The translations under genes and the position numbers were made by a program. The notes under the pieces were generated by a model that saw nothing but the letters and a program-made list of their open reading frames with translations, was not told the DNA's origin and did no database searches. From Heliocidaris tuberculata (lineage: Eukaryota > Echinodermata > Echinoidea > Camarodonta > Echinometridae): a stretch of DNA of 64,000 nt. The stretch spans positions 18,344,324 through 18,408,323 of the forward strand of contig CM046844.1 in NCBI GenBank assembly GCA_025618425.1, in the 5' to 3' direction. This document shows positions 22,601-36,400 of this stretch, piece after piece (the stretch's first letter is position 1; every line of letters starts with the position of its first letter).

Positions 22601-25600
22601 TGTCGACATGAAGAAAAAAAAATCTTCTAAATATAATGTAATTTTGGCAGATTTTTCAAAAGTGTAACGTTTTTTTTTTTTTAAATATATATACGAACTG
22701 TATAGGGTTCCGCTCCCGTTCACATTTTTGCCGTCGGCATATCTGTAATTTTCCAACCCATGTCAGCCTAGGGACCTTATCATTGTCTTGTGGACAGCAA
22801 ATTTTGAGTATTAAAGGGAACGTATTTTTAATTTTTCGCCTGTGGGCAAATTTGCCCCCCCCCCCCCCCTGTTCAGCATAGACTAGTGACGCTCCTGTTT
22901 ATCATTTTGCAGGTGACATCTGCGATAGTCTTGGAACACCCAATCATCCGGCATTGTCCTGCGAGCACATAAAGGATGCGTGCCAGGAAGCAGCAGCCAG
23001 TGACTTCTACTACATCGAGAGTGCTGGGCTCTACCGAAAGGTAGGACTTTGACGCTGCTATTGATCAGTGCTTGTTGCACACGCAGCGTCATTTGATTGC
23101 GTCATTACCTGCGCTAATCAATCTTGTTAAGCCTGGCTCACACGATAGTAGGCCAGCCAAACATCAAAAAAGGCTCTAGAAAAAGATTCGACGGCATTTT
23201 TTGGTAATGCTCAGCATCCATGATTAAACTCTCGCAAAAATACTGAGGATTAAGGTACGGGCGGATGCCACGCGCATTTTTGCCTAAAAATGCCATTTTT
23301 GGCTCAAAATTTGAAAGAATGTCAAAAATCACGATTTTTATTTTTTGGACCTAATATGTAATACCTGATAAGGACTTTTCAGGTGATAGCAGTTTCATTT
23401 CGAGTTCAAAGTTATAAACCTGATTAATATACATTTGAAAGTTGGATATTACACACACGTATATGGCATAATGATACATAAAACTGTGATTTACTCAAAA
23501 TAATAGGTTGTGAAAACTACCAATATTTTAAAGTTTTTTTACTCAACGTAAATTTCTCTATTTAAACGATTTTTCTTGATTAAACATATAATAAATATTG
23601 TCATATTACAGACAGAAAAGAAATTATCAGATAAGGTGATTGATAACTCATTTTATGTTATCCCAAATGGAATGATGTATTTTTACCGGATGCGCATTTT
23701 GAATGAAAAACACTATTTAAATGGACATCTAGACTTCTAGAGTATACAAAAGGCAATTATCCCATATATTATCAGTATAGTCCATGGGCCCCAAGCTGAA
23801 ATGTCCCCACCCCTTAGAAAGAATCTTAAATTAAGTTTTTCTGTTAGATGGGACCATTAACTATCAAAATATGCTTCTTTGCCCTAAATTAAGAGGTGGG
23901 CGTGACCACAAGGGCTATTACCATGGCAACGGATCAAGAACAGTAGAATTTCAGAAAATGTCATGTATTTGTGATTAAGACAGTACAAAAACACATTGTA
24001 ACATTTTAAAATAATCTATCAAAAGTTTCTCAATTGATTAAAACCCAAGTAAGAGTTATAAAAAGTGTCCAATCATGTTTGAAATTGATTTATAAAAAAG
24101 CTGTTTCCATGGAAACAGAATGTTAATGAAGATGAAATCTTTCAACAAAGAAAGAAATGTAAACAACCAATACAAAATAAATGAAACCTATATCATTTCT
24201 TCCCATAGCTATGAGAATCAACTTGTTTGCCTTAAAGGCCAAGTCCATCCAAATAATGAGTTGAGTTGAATCAAAAGAATAAAATTAAATAAACAAAAGA
24301 GCAAAAAGAAAAAAAAAAGATCAAAATCGGATAAGAACAAGAAATTTTCAACATTTTGAAGTTTTGCATAGTTTCGTGAAACAGTGATATACATAACATG
24401 GGCTGTATGCAAAGTAGTGAGCCGATGATGTCATAAGCTCATTCTCCTTTTGTATTCTATTATTTCATTTTTTTCATAGATGTATATAAAGATTCTCTTC
24501 ACTGTATCACTATAAGTTATAATAATGATGATCTTACACATTCCATGAGGAGTCAAAACTTACATTCTTGGAGCAGAAAATTGAAATATTTGAAATTTCA
24601 TATAATGAAATAGAAAAGGAAAAGTGAGCTTATGACATCATCCGCTCAATAATTTGCATACAGCCCATGTTATGCATGTCACTGTTTCATGAAACAATGC
24701 AAAAAATTGAAATGCCATAAATTCTCATTTTTTTATCCGATTTTAATGATTGTTTTTTTTTTTTGCCTTTTCTTTTTTTTTTGTTGGGGGGGGGGGTTAA
24801 TTTTACTCTTTTGATTCAACTCAATTTTTGGGGTGAACTTGGCCTTTAAAGTTTGTTGTGGATGTGTTCCTCATGGACGTTGTCATAGTTAATGATGAGT
24901 TACACATCACAAACTATTTGAATTTGAAAATTACCACACATTCCTAATTGAACAACATACAAGCAAATGTCAGATTCTTAATAGATATAATCTGAGCTTT
25001 CAATTCAAATCTTTCTAGATATTACAAAGAAGTGTTTTGACTGAACAATGTCAACATTTTTGCTCGCTCACAAACTTTAAATACTGTAAAGCTGATTTTG
25101 AGCTATAAAGTATAAAGACATTAGCGCCCACCCCATCAAAATTTTGTCTCCATGGTTTTCATCCTTTGATCGACCAGTCGGAAGTCGGTCTCGCCAAGAT
25201 ATCGATAATGTATCATAATCATATTGAATATGAAGAAAATTTGCAAGCATGTATGTTACAGAATGGATGGGCCAGTCACATACCAATTCCCTATAACCGA
25301 TTAGCAGTCCCAATCTGCCCCTGGTAGTGTCCAAATATTTTGTTATAGTAAATAGTGTATGTATAATACGCGCTGTGATTGGTTAGATTTGCATCACGTG
25401 ACGTGCAAAACTTTTGTTACAGTGCTCGATCGTGCACTATAACTTTGATTTTTGCACGGGGAATCCTGTACTAGACCTAGGGGCTAGGGCCCGGCCCTAA
25501 TACACAATAACAGCTATAGATCCAGGGGTCTATTTACAGTGCATGTTCTATTTATGCACCATTACCGGACTATGTGAACTCCAAATACAAAATTATCCCT

Positions 25601-28600
25601 CGTGCAGGTCTGTATAAACAAAACTGCACTCGGGATAATTTAGTATCTGTCGTGCACACAATCCAGTGTAGTGCACGATAGACAAGATGCACATGCACTA
25701 TTTATATAATAGTGAACATCGATGAAGTCTGATCAAGGAGGTACTAGTACCTCCTTGGTCTGATCGGGCCTTTACTGTCAGAGACACAGAACTTGTGGAT
25801 GATTAAAAACCCTCTCTTTTACTATTAACATGTATGCAGGTTGATGCTAATGTGGAGCTTATTATCAGAGCAACGAAATACTATCAAAACACACTATTAC
25901 ATCAAGTTAGAAAAAGAATAAATAAATAATAAATTAAAGTCTACAAAAGAAATTATTGTACGCATTCTGCAAAATTATTCAAAGAGATTAATCATCAGTT
26001 TTTAACATTAAACTTAAGCATTTTTTAAATAATGCTGAATCAGATTTACCCCAAAATGTAAGTTACAATTTGCAGTATTGCATAATATATCAATGGTTAA
26101 AAAAGATCTTTGATATCTGGGGGTTTTATTGATTTGTCGTGCAAAAGCAAAACTTTATCTTCATTATATAAGTTATCATTAACTATAATTGGGAAAATGT
26201 TATATGTTATATGAACATTATAACATTTATATATATATCATGGTTCATTATAAATTTGCTGCGGATTCCACAAACATCATTTTCCTCTCGAAAAAAGAAA
26301 AGAAATATAAAGTCATGTGAATGCAATGGGCCAATCTCCGGGAGGTGGAACATCGTATCAGAAAGGGAGAGAAATAAACAAAACTATTCAGTGATGATGT
26401 GTAATGTATCAGTATGGAATTCTATACTCTTTGGATGAGCAGACTTAAGTAAGAGGGTTATGTGAAGACAATACTATGTATGATATTGTGTATTGTATTA
26501 TATAAACACTTCTGAGAGCTACCCGTTTTACTTAGACAAGTACCCCTATTCCCCTTTTTTCAGTAAAGTGATCCTTTCTCTCTAATAAGTGCTGCCCCTT
26601 TCATTCTGATACATGGCGTTTTCCTTCCTTTAAGTGCCCTTTTGACCCCTAAAAAATGTCACTTTTTTATGAAACATGCCCCTTTTCTTTTTAATAAGTG
26701 CCCTCGTTTTTAATAAGAGCTCCTTCCTCTGATCAAAATGCCCCTATCAAAATCTGTTCGGTGTCCCTTTTCCCATTTTTTTTGGTTGTTGTTGCAATAA
26801 TTACCCTGTTTTTTAAATAATAAATACTCCAGTCTCCCTTTTCCATTCTCATACTCATAGCTGATGAGTGTCACTTATGATATGCAAGAAGTGCCTCTTT
26901 CACCTAGCCTCTTGTCGAGGCCCTGGCGCTGTTGGAATCCTTGGCGATATGGAGGCAAAATTCCTGGTGGCGAGCGAAGCGAGCCAGAAAAACCGAGGCG
27001 CTTGCGCCGAGGGCCTCTTGACACCCGATCTGAATTTCTTTTGTATTTCATTGTTTTGACGAATATTCCGACCAAATTTTGGTCGGTGAAAATCATCCAA
27101 TAAGCGCGAGCTACCATGACGTAATGTTAAATATTCATGACTCGACTGCACGCTATTTCTTACATATTAATTAATCGCAGCCCAAAATGGCGTTCAACGT
27201 TTCTTCCACGACGAGTGATGACGATATTTGTAAGAGCTTAGAATATGCCGCTAGAATGTTGAAGATTGACAGATTCAAAGATTTGCAAGTTGATGCAATC
27301 AAATCTGCACATAAAGGACAAGATGATTTTGTGAATCTGCCTACTGGCTATGGAAAAAGTGTTATTTTTCACGCGCTACCGCTCTGTGCTGATTACCTCC
27401 GTGGGCCAGGGATGGAGAGTGAGACTGCTGCTTCGCGAGGGCCAGGCGGATCCCCCGGGGCCTTACCGGGCAGTGAAGTTGCTGGTAACTCCTTGGTTAC
27501 ATCATCTTCTAGTCTATCATCTTCACGAAGCATTTTGTTGATTATTTCCCCTTTGGTGTCTCTGATGAGAGACCAGGTGAAGTCGCTCAAGAAACGTGGA
27601 CTTCAAGCCATCTATCTTGGGGACGCTTCGTCACAAGATGTGACTTTAGAAGGTATAATTTTGAATTTGACTCGGTCAAGATCTAAAAACTAACTATGTT
27701 AGTGTTATTTGTTAATAACACTGTAACAGTGTTATGTTAGACTTGATGGAGATGCATCTATTGTTGAACGGTGACTTTTATTGCCCATTCTTCATTATTT
27801 GTAAATATATGATGATCTCTTGAGAAATATGTACATTTGTCTTATTTCAAATTACCATGGTTTGTAAGCTAGAGATCGAATTCTTCATAATGTGCTTGTC
27901 TGTGAATGTATTTTGAGCAAGAGATTTACGTAACCCCCCCCCCCCCATAAAATAATAGACTAGTCCAGAACTGGGGCCTGTTGCATAAAACTTACTATAA
28001 TAGTAACTTTGCTATTATAGTAACTTTTCATGGAAAACTGGATTTTGATTGGCTGTTGAGCATGACATGTTGCTCAACAGCCAATCAAAATCCAGTATTC
28101 CATGAGAAGTTACTATAATAGCAAAGTTACTATTATAGTAAGTTTTATGCAACGGGCCCCTGAAGTAAGAAATCCTTGAGATTTCATTGGCCAATTTGCT
28201 GGGCGATCGCCGCGGTAATCTAACTATTCACGTTTCATGCATAATTCAGTAGGAAATCGTGCCTCATGAATATATAATTCCGGTCGGGTGTCAAGAGGCC
28301 CTCGGCGCAAGCGCCTCGGTTTTTCTGGCTCGCTTCGCTCGCCAGAAATTTTGCCTCCATATCGCCAAGGATTTCAACAGCGCCAGTGCCTTGACAAGAG
28401 GCTACTTTCACCTCTGATTGTTGGCCTTTTAGCTCACCTAAGCCAAAATGCTCAATTGGGCTAATGCGATCGCTCACCATCTATGTCGTCCGTCGTGCTA
28501 AACTTTTCACTTTTATTTCAACTTCTTTTGAAAAAATGCATGGCTGGATTTTAACCAAACCAGTTAGGAATCATCCTTAGGCAGGAGGAATCTGGATTTG

Positions 28601-30368
28601 TTCCAATAAGGTGCACATATCTTAATGAGGCAGGGGGCAGAGCCATGAAGTGCCCCTGTGGCAATATTATTACTCCTTCTCAATATTGCACTATAATTTT
28701 AACGCAACCTGGTAGGAATCAAATTGAATACATACAGCACCCCGAAGTGCCATATTTTTTATTTATTAATATCGTAGAATTGGATTTTCACCAACACTTT
28801 GCTTCGATATCGTCCATGGGCAAAGGAAATTTTAAGTTGTTCAAAGTGGGTATGTATACCTCCTAGGGGCTGGGGACAGCGTTCCCAGCCCCCCTTGGCA
28901 ATAAACACTAAATTCTATAATTCTATGGACTCAGGTGAACTCGTAGCCCTCAGACCTGTTGTTACTCTTACACCAGCTCCTTGTCTTTTCGAATAAATGT
29001 CCTTTCCCTTGTGATAAGTGCCCGCTTGCCTTTCTACATATAGTCTCAGAGCGACTATTAAAATGAGCAAGTTTGTTTTCTATAATCCCCCAAAGCTCCC
29101 TTGGCCTCCTCCCATACATGGTCGATATAATTAGGTGTAACCAGGGCCGTCGATAAAGGGGGGGGGGGTGTGGGGATGTCACATCCCCCCCCAACACACA
29201 CACACACACACACTGGTCAGGATACCGTCGGTAAATTCGTGCCGTCGTCGGGTGAAAAGAGGGAGTAAGAGGGAGATAAGGCATTGTGACCACAAGAACA
29301 ATGATTGGTTTTGACGGTACATCATCTTGAAATAAAGTAACCTAACAAATAATGAAGGAATGAATTTAAATGTAATAATGTTTTGATAAATGAACAGAAA
29401 ACTGACAAACCATGCAATTAAGAATTACAAGTTTGACGGAGTAGGTTCACCCTAGCTTTTCGGGAAGTGCCGAGACCGGATCATGCAGAAGCATATAGGG
29501 GAGGTTTCGTGAGGAATTTTATTTTTTCTGTTTCTATGTTGGTTCCTCTATGTTGGTTCCTCGCTCGCTCGCTACCTTGCTCGCCAGTATGAAATAATGC
29601 TTGTGTGATAATTTATATCAGTGAGTAATAAAAGGCGTGGTATATATATGCAGATGCTTTTCAATATGAATTAAAAGCCTAATTTTACCCTTGCTCGCCA
29701 AAATGAATTACATATCTCCTTCAATTTGTTTGCGTCCGCCCCGCCCCGCAGAAAGAAGACCCCGTTTATGCTACAAATTATTATCAAAATTGTAATGCTC
29801 TTCTCTACTATCTACCTGAAACTCAACTGAACCGAATCCAAAGAATCCAAAATTCTGCTGCACGGCTTGTTACGAGGTCCCGTTCGAGTGAATCTATCTC
29901 TCTTATTTTGAAGAAACTACACTGGTTACCTGTTCATGTTAGAATCGAGTTTAAGATCCTTGTCTTAACCTTTAAGTGCCCCAAAGGATTGGCTCCTACA
30001 TATTTGACTGAATTACTTATCCAATACATACCAAACAGAAACCTCAGATCTTCCCAAAAGTCCCTTCTCACAATTCCACAAATAAATACAAAATTTTATG
30101 GGTCACGCTCTTTTCAGGTTGCATCAGCAGAACTTTGGAACAAATTGCCAGAAAATATCAAAAATTGTGATACCGTTGACAACTTTAAGGCACGTCTTAA
30201 AACATTACTTTTTAGAAATAACTTCCAGTGTTAACTGGTAACTAGATGAAGTACATGTATCTTGAGCATACATCACTCATCTCAAGCTTCTCTATGCACT
30301 TTTCCTTTTTCCTCTTTCTCACAGCGCATATTATAGGGACATATTATGCGCTATATAAATATGGTAAA

Positions 30369-30434
<66 letters not shown>

Positions 30435-33400
30435 CAAAAGAGAAGTGTTATTCTTTTTTCCCTCGCTCGCCAAAAAGAAATTAATAAATTGAACAGCTGT
30501 GCCCGCCCCGCCCCGCAGCAAGAATACCCATTTTTTCCTATCAATTATTATCAAAAGAGAAGTGTTTATTATTTTTATTCCTCGCTACGCTCGCTCGCAA
30601 AAATGAAATTAACATTCCCTTTTATACGATTGTGCCCGCCCCGCTTCCTAGCAAGAAGATCCCGTTTATGTTTCCAATCATTGTAAAAAAAGAAAAAAAA
30701 AATGTTTTTTTAGCTCGCTCACCTATATAAAATTTACATTCCCTTACTGAATACGATTGTGCCCGCCCCTCTTCGTAGCAAGAAGATCCCGTTTATGCTA
30801 CCAATTACTATAATAAAAACAGTTTAAATAAAATTAACATTTCCTTACTGAATACGATTGTGCCCGCCCCGCTTCGCAGCAAGAAGATCCCGTTTATGCT
30901 ATAAATTATTACCAAAAGAGAAGTGTCAATTTTTGTCGATTTTTTTTTTTAGCTCGCTCGCTATGTTCACTCGCCCAGTCAAAAATTAACATTCCCTTAA
31001 ATACTATTAAGCCCGCCCCGCCCAGCAGCCACAACACACCTTTTTTTCTGCCAATTGTTATTAAAATAGAACATTAAAAGGGTGCTCGCTCGCGAATATG
31101 GAATAAACACTCATTTGATTGATAAGTGATGGTAGGCGGCAAGATGCTGTTCAACATGTTCAATATGAAAAGATAAGTATAAAAATTTCGCTCGCTCGTA
31201 ACGCTCGCTCGCCGAAATGGAATAAGCGTTGCTTTAATTAGAAATCGGCAAGAAAAAAAAAAATCTTCGAATCAGATTTGTTAAATGAAAATAGACTCAC
31301 GGTTGACACTGGTTGAGAAAAAAAAATTATTACTAGCTTCTGCACCTGCCCCCCCCCCAAAAAAAAGGGGTTTATCGGTAACTCAGGCTCGTCGGTAAAT
31401 TAGTGGTCTCGACACCCCCCCTCCCCCTCACTCAGAAAGGCCTAGCAACGCCCCCTGGGTCTGTCCAGTCTTTCATGATGAGATTATAATTTTCACCCCA
31501 CCAGGTTTGCTTTTTTCCTCTTCATAAAAATCCGATTTCACCGGCGGATCCAGGATTTTTCAAAAGGGGGGCCGAAGACTCGATATGAAAGAGTGATTAG
31601 CAACCAAAAAAAAAAAAAAAAAAAAAAAAGGAAGAAGAAGAAGGAAAAAAAGGCCTCTGTCACCAAAATAGGGGTCGAAGTCCTAGATGTCTATCAAGGA
31701 TAATTCAAAAAAAAAAGCTCCGCCAAAAGGGCCCCCCCCCCCCCTGGATCCACCACTGGATGTCACAGCCAGCTATATATTACTCGCTCGGAAAATGACA
31801 GACCATCACAGACCCTCACATTCAACTGCACACTGTCATGTAAAGAGAGAAACAAATACGATTCCTGAAAATGGATTCAAAATGTAGGGGTATATAAAGT
31901 CCAAAACTTCTGTATTCACTTTAACGTTTCAATTTATGCGTTCTCCATTTCCCTAGAAAGTGCCTTTTCTATTAATGCCCCCCCCCTTGTTCGTGCTCCC
32001 TTTCCCACAGATGTTCTTTATTCTGCTGTTGCCTACCTTATCCCCCCCCCCCCCTCTCAACACGAGACGCTTTGCCGCCCTGGTCCGTGACTAATATTGA
32101 TTAGTTGCCAACTCGTGATTTTAAGTACGCTACACTCTACATCAAAACTAAATTTGTGATTACATATAGCAAGGGCCGCGGAGAGTTTTTGAAAGTGAGG
32201 GGGGGGGGGGGGCTGATCTGATTTCACTCATCAATGAAAATTTTCTAACCTTTTCTCCGAGATTTTATAAACGTGTCTACTCCAAAAGAGTGGGCAGAGG
32301 GGGGGGGGATGCAGCACCCCCCCCCCCGATTCCGCGGCCCAGGTTTAGTTGCCAGCTAACCTTAACGAATACAATTGATATATGTACATGCATGTATGTA
32401 TATGATCTTTGTGTGACTTTCAAAAATAAATTTCAAAAGTACTTTGACTTATTAAGGCCATTCTTAACGATATGTTTATAAAGAACAACACCATACATAA
32501 ATATCCAACGAGACAAGGCAATGCTTACCACCTCCCTCTTACAAGAACACTCTTTGCACAAAGCACCTTTGTTTTTCAGGTTCCATGTATTGGAACTCTT
32601 TAGATAAAGAAATTAAAGAATCCCCTAGTTTTAACATTTTTAAACGTAAACTTAAAAAATATCTGCTCAGCCTATACCCCCTTCAAACAGGTCAAGCTTA
32701 ATACAAAAAAAAAAAAAAAAGAACATTCACCCTTTTCATGTTTTCCTGTGAACACGTGCCAACCTTTTTTCCTTTCCATTTCCCGTCTATTCACTCTTCC
32801 TCTTTGTTTTCCTATAAACTTATGTTGGCATACCGTGAATTTTTTCTGTAACTTTCGCCACTATTTATCCAAATTATTATAAATTTGTTTGACCAAAACC
32901 CTTTTACGTACTTAAGTCTTTGGGGCATGCATCATACAAGCATTGCTTTCTCAGCATGCCCCCTCCGTTTCATTTTATAAGTTAGGTCAATAATGATCCG
33001 TTTGTGTAAATTATTTTTTGTACTCTTCTCAGTACCCTTTATTTTTGTATGTTAGTTTGATATACTAAAGTTATTACATTGCTTTATGTTTAATCTTTTG
33101 ATCGATATATATCGTGTATAATTATTTTGAAACAGAAAATAAATCAAAATCAAATCAAATCTTCCTTTAGATGACAATCCATAAAGAACAAAGAACTATG
33201 TATGGGATATTTTTTAATACTGGTCATTTTTTTTTTTTTTTTAATCTCCTAGTCTCATTAGTACATGGATGTTATCCACATTCCACATTAGGCTTTGCAT
33301 TACATAATATACTCAGTTGGTTATTTTTGAAATTTATTGTTTTACTTGGTTTTTTTTAAATCATGTGCCTATATTATGTTTTTTCTTATAAAACTTGTTA

Positions 33401-36400
33401 TCATTTTATGTTATACCTTATTGTTTATTCCTTTTACATCAGGACCATGATGTAAAACAGTTTTATATTGATCAGGTTTTTATCCTTGTATGAATAAGTT
33501 CAAATAAATAAATAAATAAAATTTTGAATGAATCAAGTAACAGGTCTTGTCATCATGCTCAATGCAAAAATTTTCGTATCACCAATTTTTTGGGGGGACA
33601 AAAATCTTCTGTATCAAGATTTGAATCAAGTAAACAGAAATTCTGGTAGAAAGACAACACCACTTTTTGTGTAAGCTTTTACTTTTTAGTAACAGCTATA
33701 TATAGTATTCACATTCACAGCCGACTAGCAGATTCTAATAGCCGAGGGTTTTTGTTAATCTGGTTGCTATATATTTTCTATTGGTTGGTTAGTTACATTT
33801 CTTTTTTTAGTTGAAAGATGTCATCTTCATTAACATTCCGTTTCCATGGCAACATATTCTTTTTCTACAAAATCAAATTTAACTCTATTCCAAACTAAAG
33901 TTTTGAATATAATCAAATAGGCGAATTATTATTAGATGTTTACCAATATTTCATTTTGAAAACAACTATATACTTCTGTATTTTATTTGAAATACAATGA
34001 ATATATTTGTTACCATGGTAACGGCCTAACATGTAGTGGTCACATCCATCACCCCTTTACAAATTATGATAACTGAGTGTCCTGTAAAAGAGAAGAAAAT
34101 CATGTACAATATTAATATTTACTTTTTTCGGTAGCATCAAGGGATTTTTTGCTCAAATATCAGTTTTTTCTTACTGTTTCCATGGAAACAGCCATTTTCA
34201 AATATGATGGACCCTTTTTATGACTCTCATTTGGGTTTTAATCAATTGAGAAACTTTTGATACATCATTTTTTAATGTTACAATGTGTTTTTGTACTTTT
34301 TAAATCATGAATACATGACATTTTCTGAAATTCTACTGTTCTTGATCCGTTGCCATGGTAATAGCCCTTGTGGTCACGCCCACCTCTTAATTTAGGGCAA
34401 AGAAGCATATTTTGATAGTTAATGGTCCCATCTAACAGAAAAACTTAATTCAAGATTCTTTTTAAGGGGGTGGGGACATTTCAGTTTGTGGCCCATGGAC
34501 TATACTGATAATACATGGGATAATTGCCTTATCATGTACACTCAAGAAGTCTAGATGTACATTTAAATAGTGTTTTTTTCATTCAAAATGCGCATCGAGT
34601 AAAAATACATCATTCCATTTGGGATAACATAAAATGAGTTATCTATCACCTTATCGGATAATTTCTTTTCTGTGTGTGACATGACAATATTCATTATATG
34701 TTTAATCAAGAAAAATCGTTTAAATTGACAAATTTACGTTGAGTAAAAGAACTTTGAAATATCGGTAGTTTTCACAACCTATTATTTTGAGTAAATCACA
34801 GTTTTATGTTTCATTACGCCATACATGTGTGTGTAATATCCAACTTTCAAATGTATATTAATCGGGTTTATAACTTCAAACTCGAAATGAAACTGGCATC
34901 ACTTGAAAGGTCTTTATCAGGTTTTACATATTAGGTCAAAAAAATAAAAATCGTGATTTTTGACATTCTTTCAAATTTTGAGCCAAAAATGGCATTTTTA
35001 GGCAAAAATACCCGTGGCATCCGCCCGTACCTTACTCCTTAGTATTTTTGCAAGAGTTTAAGCATGGATGCCAAGCATTACCCCCAAAATGCCGTCCAAA
35101 GTAAAAAAAAAAAAAATCATCTTGGCTCGTCTACTACGAGGCATCATTACGATTTGGGTCATTATCTGCGCTAATCGAGCCCGTGAAGGAAAATTAACCC
35201 ATACGTCAGTTATTTAAAATTATAAAACGGGTTCAAGAATGTAGACATCCTGATTGGTCAAATAACACCACGTGACCGTGCAAAAAAAAAGTACTAACGC
35301 ACGGCGAGGGGACTAACGCACGGCTAATCCGGATCAAACACTAAGATTGTAAGAAAACACTAAAATTGTAGACCCGTTTTATAAAACTATTAATACATGG
35401 TTGTGAGTTCGTGCGTTAGTGCGATCCGGCAACACAAAGGTTTTTATCGTGGTGTAACTAACACACTCGGCTACGCCTCGTATGTTAGTACACCACGATA
35501 AAAACCTTTGTGTTGCCGGATCGCACTAACGCACTCCCAACCATGTATTAATAGTATATTATTATTTGTATGAAGGGTTTTCAGGCGACCAGAAAAATTG
35601 GCGTATCTCATGGTTTGCGCAAGAGTACCCGGATGACCGTGCAATTTTAAAACAGTATCTCATGGTTTGTGTAAAAGTACCCGGATGACCGTGCGATAAA
35701 TCTCCTTATCTTTTAGTGTTCATGATTTCTGTAATCTCATTGGTCAATAATGTCTTTGATAAATTCCTGTATTACCCGTGTACTCGGTCACAAATACAGA
35801 CCATCCACTGAATATTTCCCGTATTCCGTGAATGAGGTCATTTGTCGCTGTTGTTATTTTTATGTTTTGCATTGGGTTTTTTTATTTGTGCGCATGTGCT
35901 AAATCCATCCCTGAATATTTCCCGTATTCTTCCGTGATGACTCACACAGCTAGCTGCGCGCATGCATATCGCATGCATATATTTGCGCTTTATCTTGTTG
36001 CATATGTGCATTCAGACTTTGAACTGTTAAAATTAACTAGCGGCAGTTATGAACAACAAATGACTTAGAGACTGATAAAATTGATATTGATCCTCGTGTA
36101 TTCCTGATGGATGTTGTAGAAAGACAAGAAAGCACAAGTGATGAGTAGACCAAAGTTTCTGAAATATGAATTATGTTTTAATCGTAACTTTACCAATGAG
36201 ATTACACTACAGAATTCATGTAGATCTACACTTAAAAAGATAAAATCGGTCCCCCTGCATGTTCTCACGAAATACGGGAAATATCTACGGTCTGGTGCCA
36301 TATTCCATTCGGCCTCCGGCCTCCGGCCTCATGGAATATGGCACCAGACCGTAGATATTTGCCCGTATTTCGTGAACAAGCAGGGGGTAACTAATATTAT

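Larger units (their letters stand above)
17405..22700. mobile_element. 5.3-kb near-palindromic mariner-type element in intron 1
   Basis: Ends CAGTGCGTATAAAAA (17405) and the complement of CAGTTCGTATATATA (to 22700), each flanked by TA (17403-17404 and 22701-22702), as in the Tc1/mariner superfamily. The two halves are inverted copies of each other for roughly 2.2 kb per arm. Matching segments include 17600-17680 with 22430-22490, 18225-18400 with 22000-22140, 18600-18800 with 21590-21770, and 19190-19560 with 20530-20900. The centre carries a Tc1 element. No transposase of its own is visible, so it is a non-autonomous giant foldback. Confidence 0.75.
26905..28404 (+). mobile_element. 1.5-kb TIR transposon carrying a captured RecQ helicase exon
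   Basis: Inverted ends begin TAGCCTCTTGTCGAGGCCCT (26905) and match the complement of the right end for about 125 bases (to 27030 and from 28281) with few mismatches. An exact 8-bp direct repeat CTTTCACC flanks the element. Duplications of 8 bp occur in hAT, P and some other superfamilies; the TAGCC start is not a perfect hAT terminus, so the superfamily is left open. There is no transposase. The interior holds the promoter-proximal part and first exon of a RecQ-like helicase gene and a nested 188-bp palindrome. The TIR contains two self-complementary stretches (CTGGCGAGCGAAGCGAGCCAG-like and GGCGCTTGCGCC). Confidence 0.88.
23142..35135. mobile_element. 12-kb interval bounded by 1-kb inverted repeats in intron 2
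   Basis: The sequence from about 23142 to 24185 recurs in inverted orientation at about 33770-35135. Matching landmarks include TACGGGCGGATGCCAC (23255; complement near 35015), GGTTGTGAAAACTACC (23507; 34765), the GGTGGGCGTGACCACAAGGG segment (23895; 34370) and CTGTTTCCATGGAAACAG (24100; 34175). The left arm lacks about 350 bases present in the right arm, between two copies of TTTCCATGG. A degenerate direct repeat (around GGTCATTATCTGCGCTAATC) flanks the pair at 23090-23118 and 35145-35178. The interior holds a MITE, a captured RecQ exon, LINE fragments and satellites, with no transposase for the whole. It may be one old giant element with nested insertions, or two separate inverted copies of a 1-kb repeat. 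Confidence 0.6.

Noticed and set aside
30246..30686. ORF with a poly-Tyr run
   Set aside because: Reads through the (ATT)n tail of a LINE and into satellite DNA.
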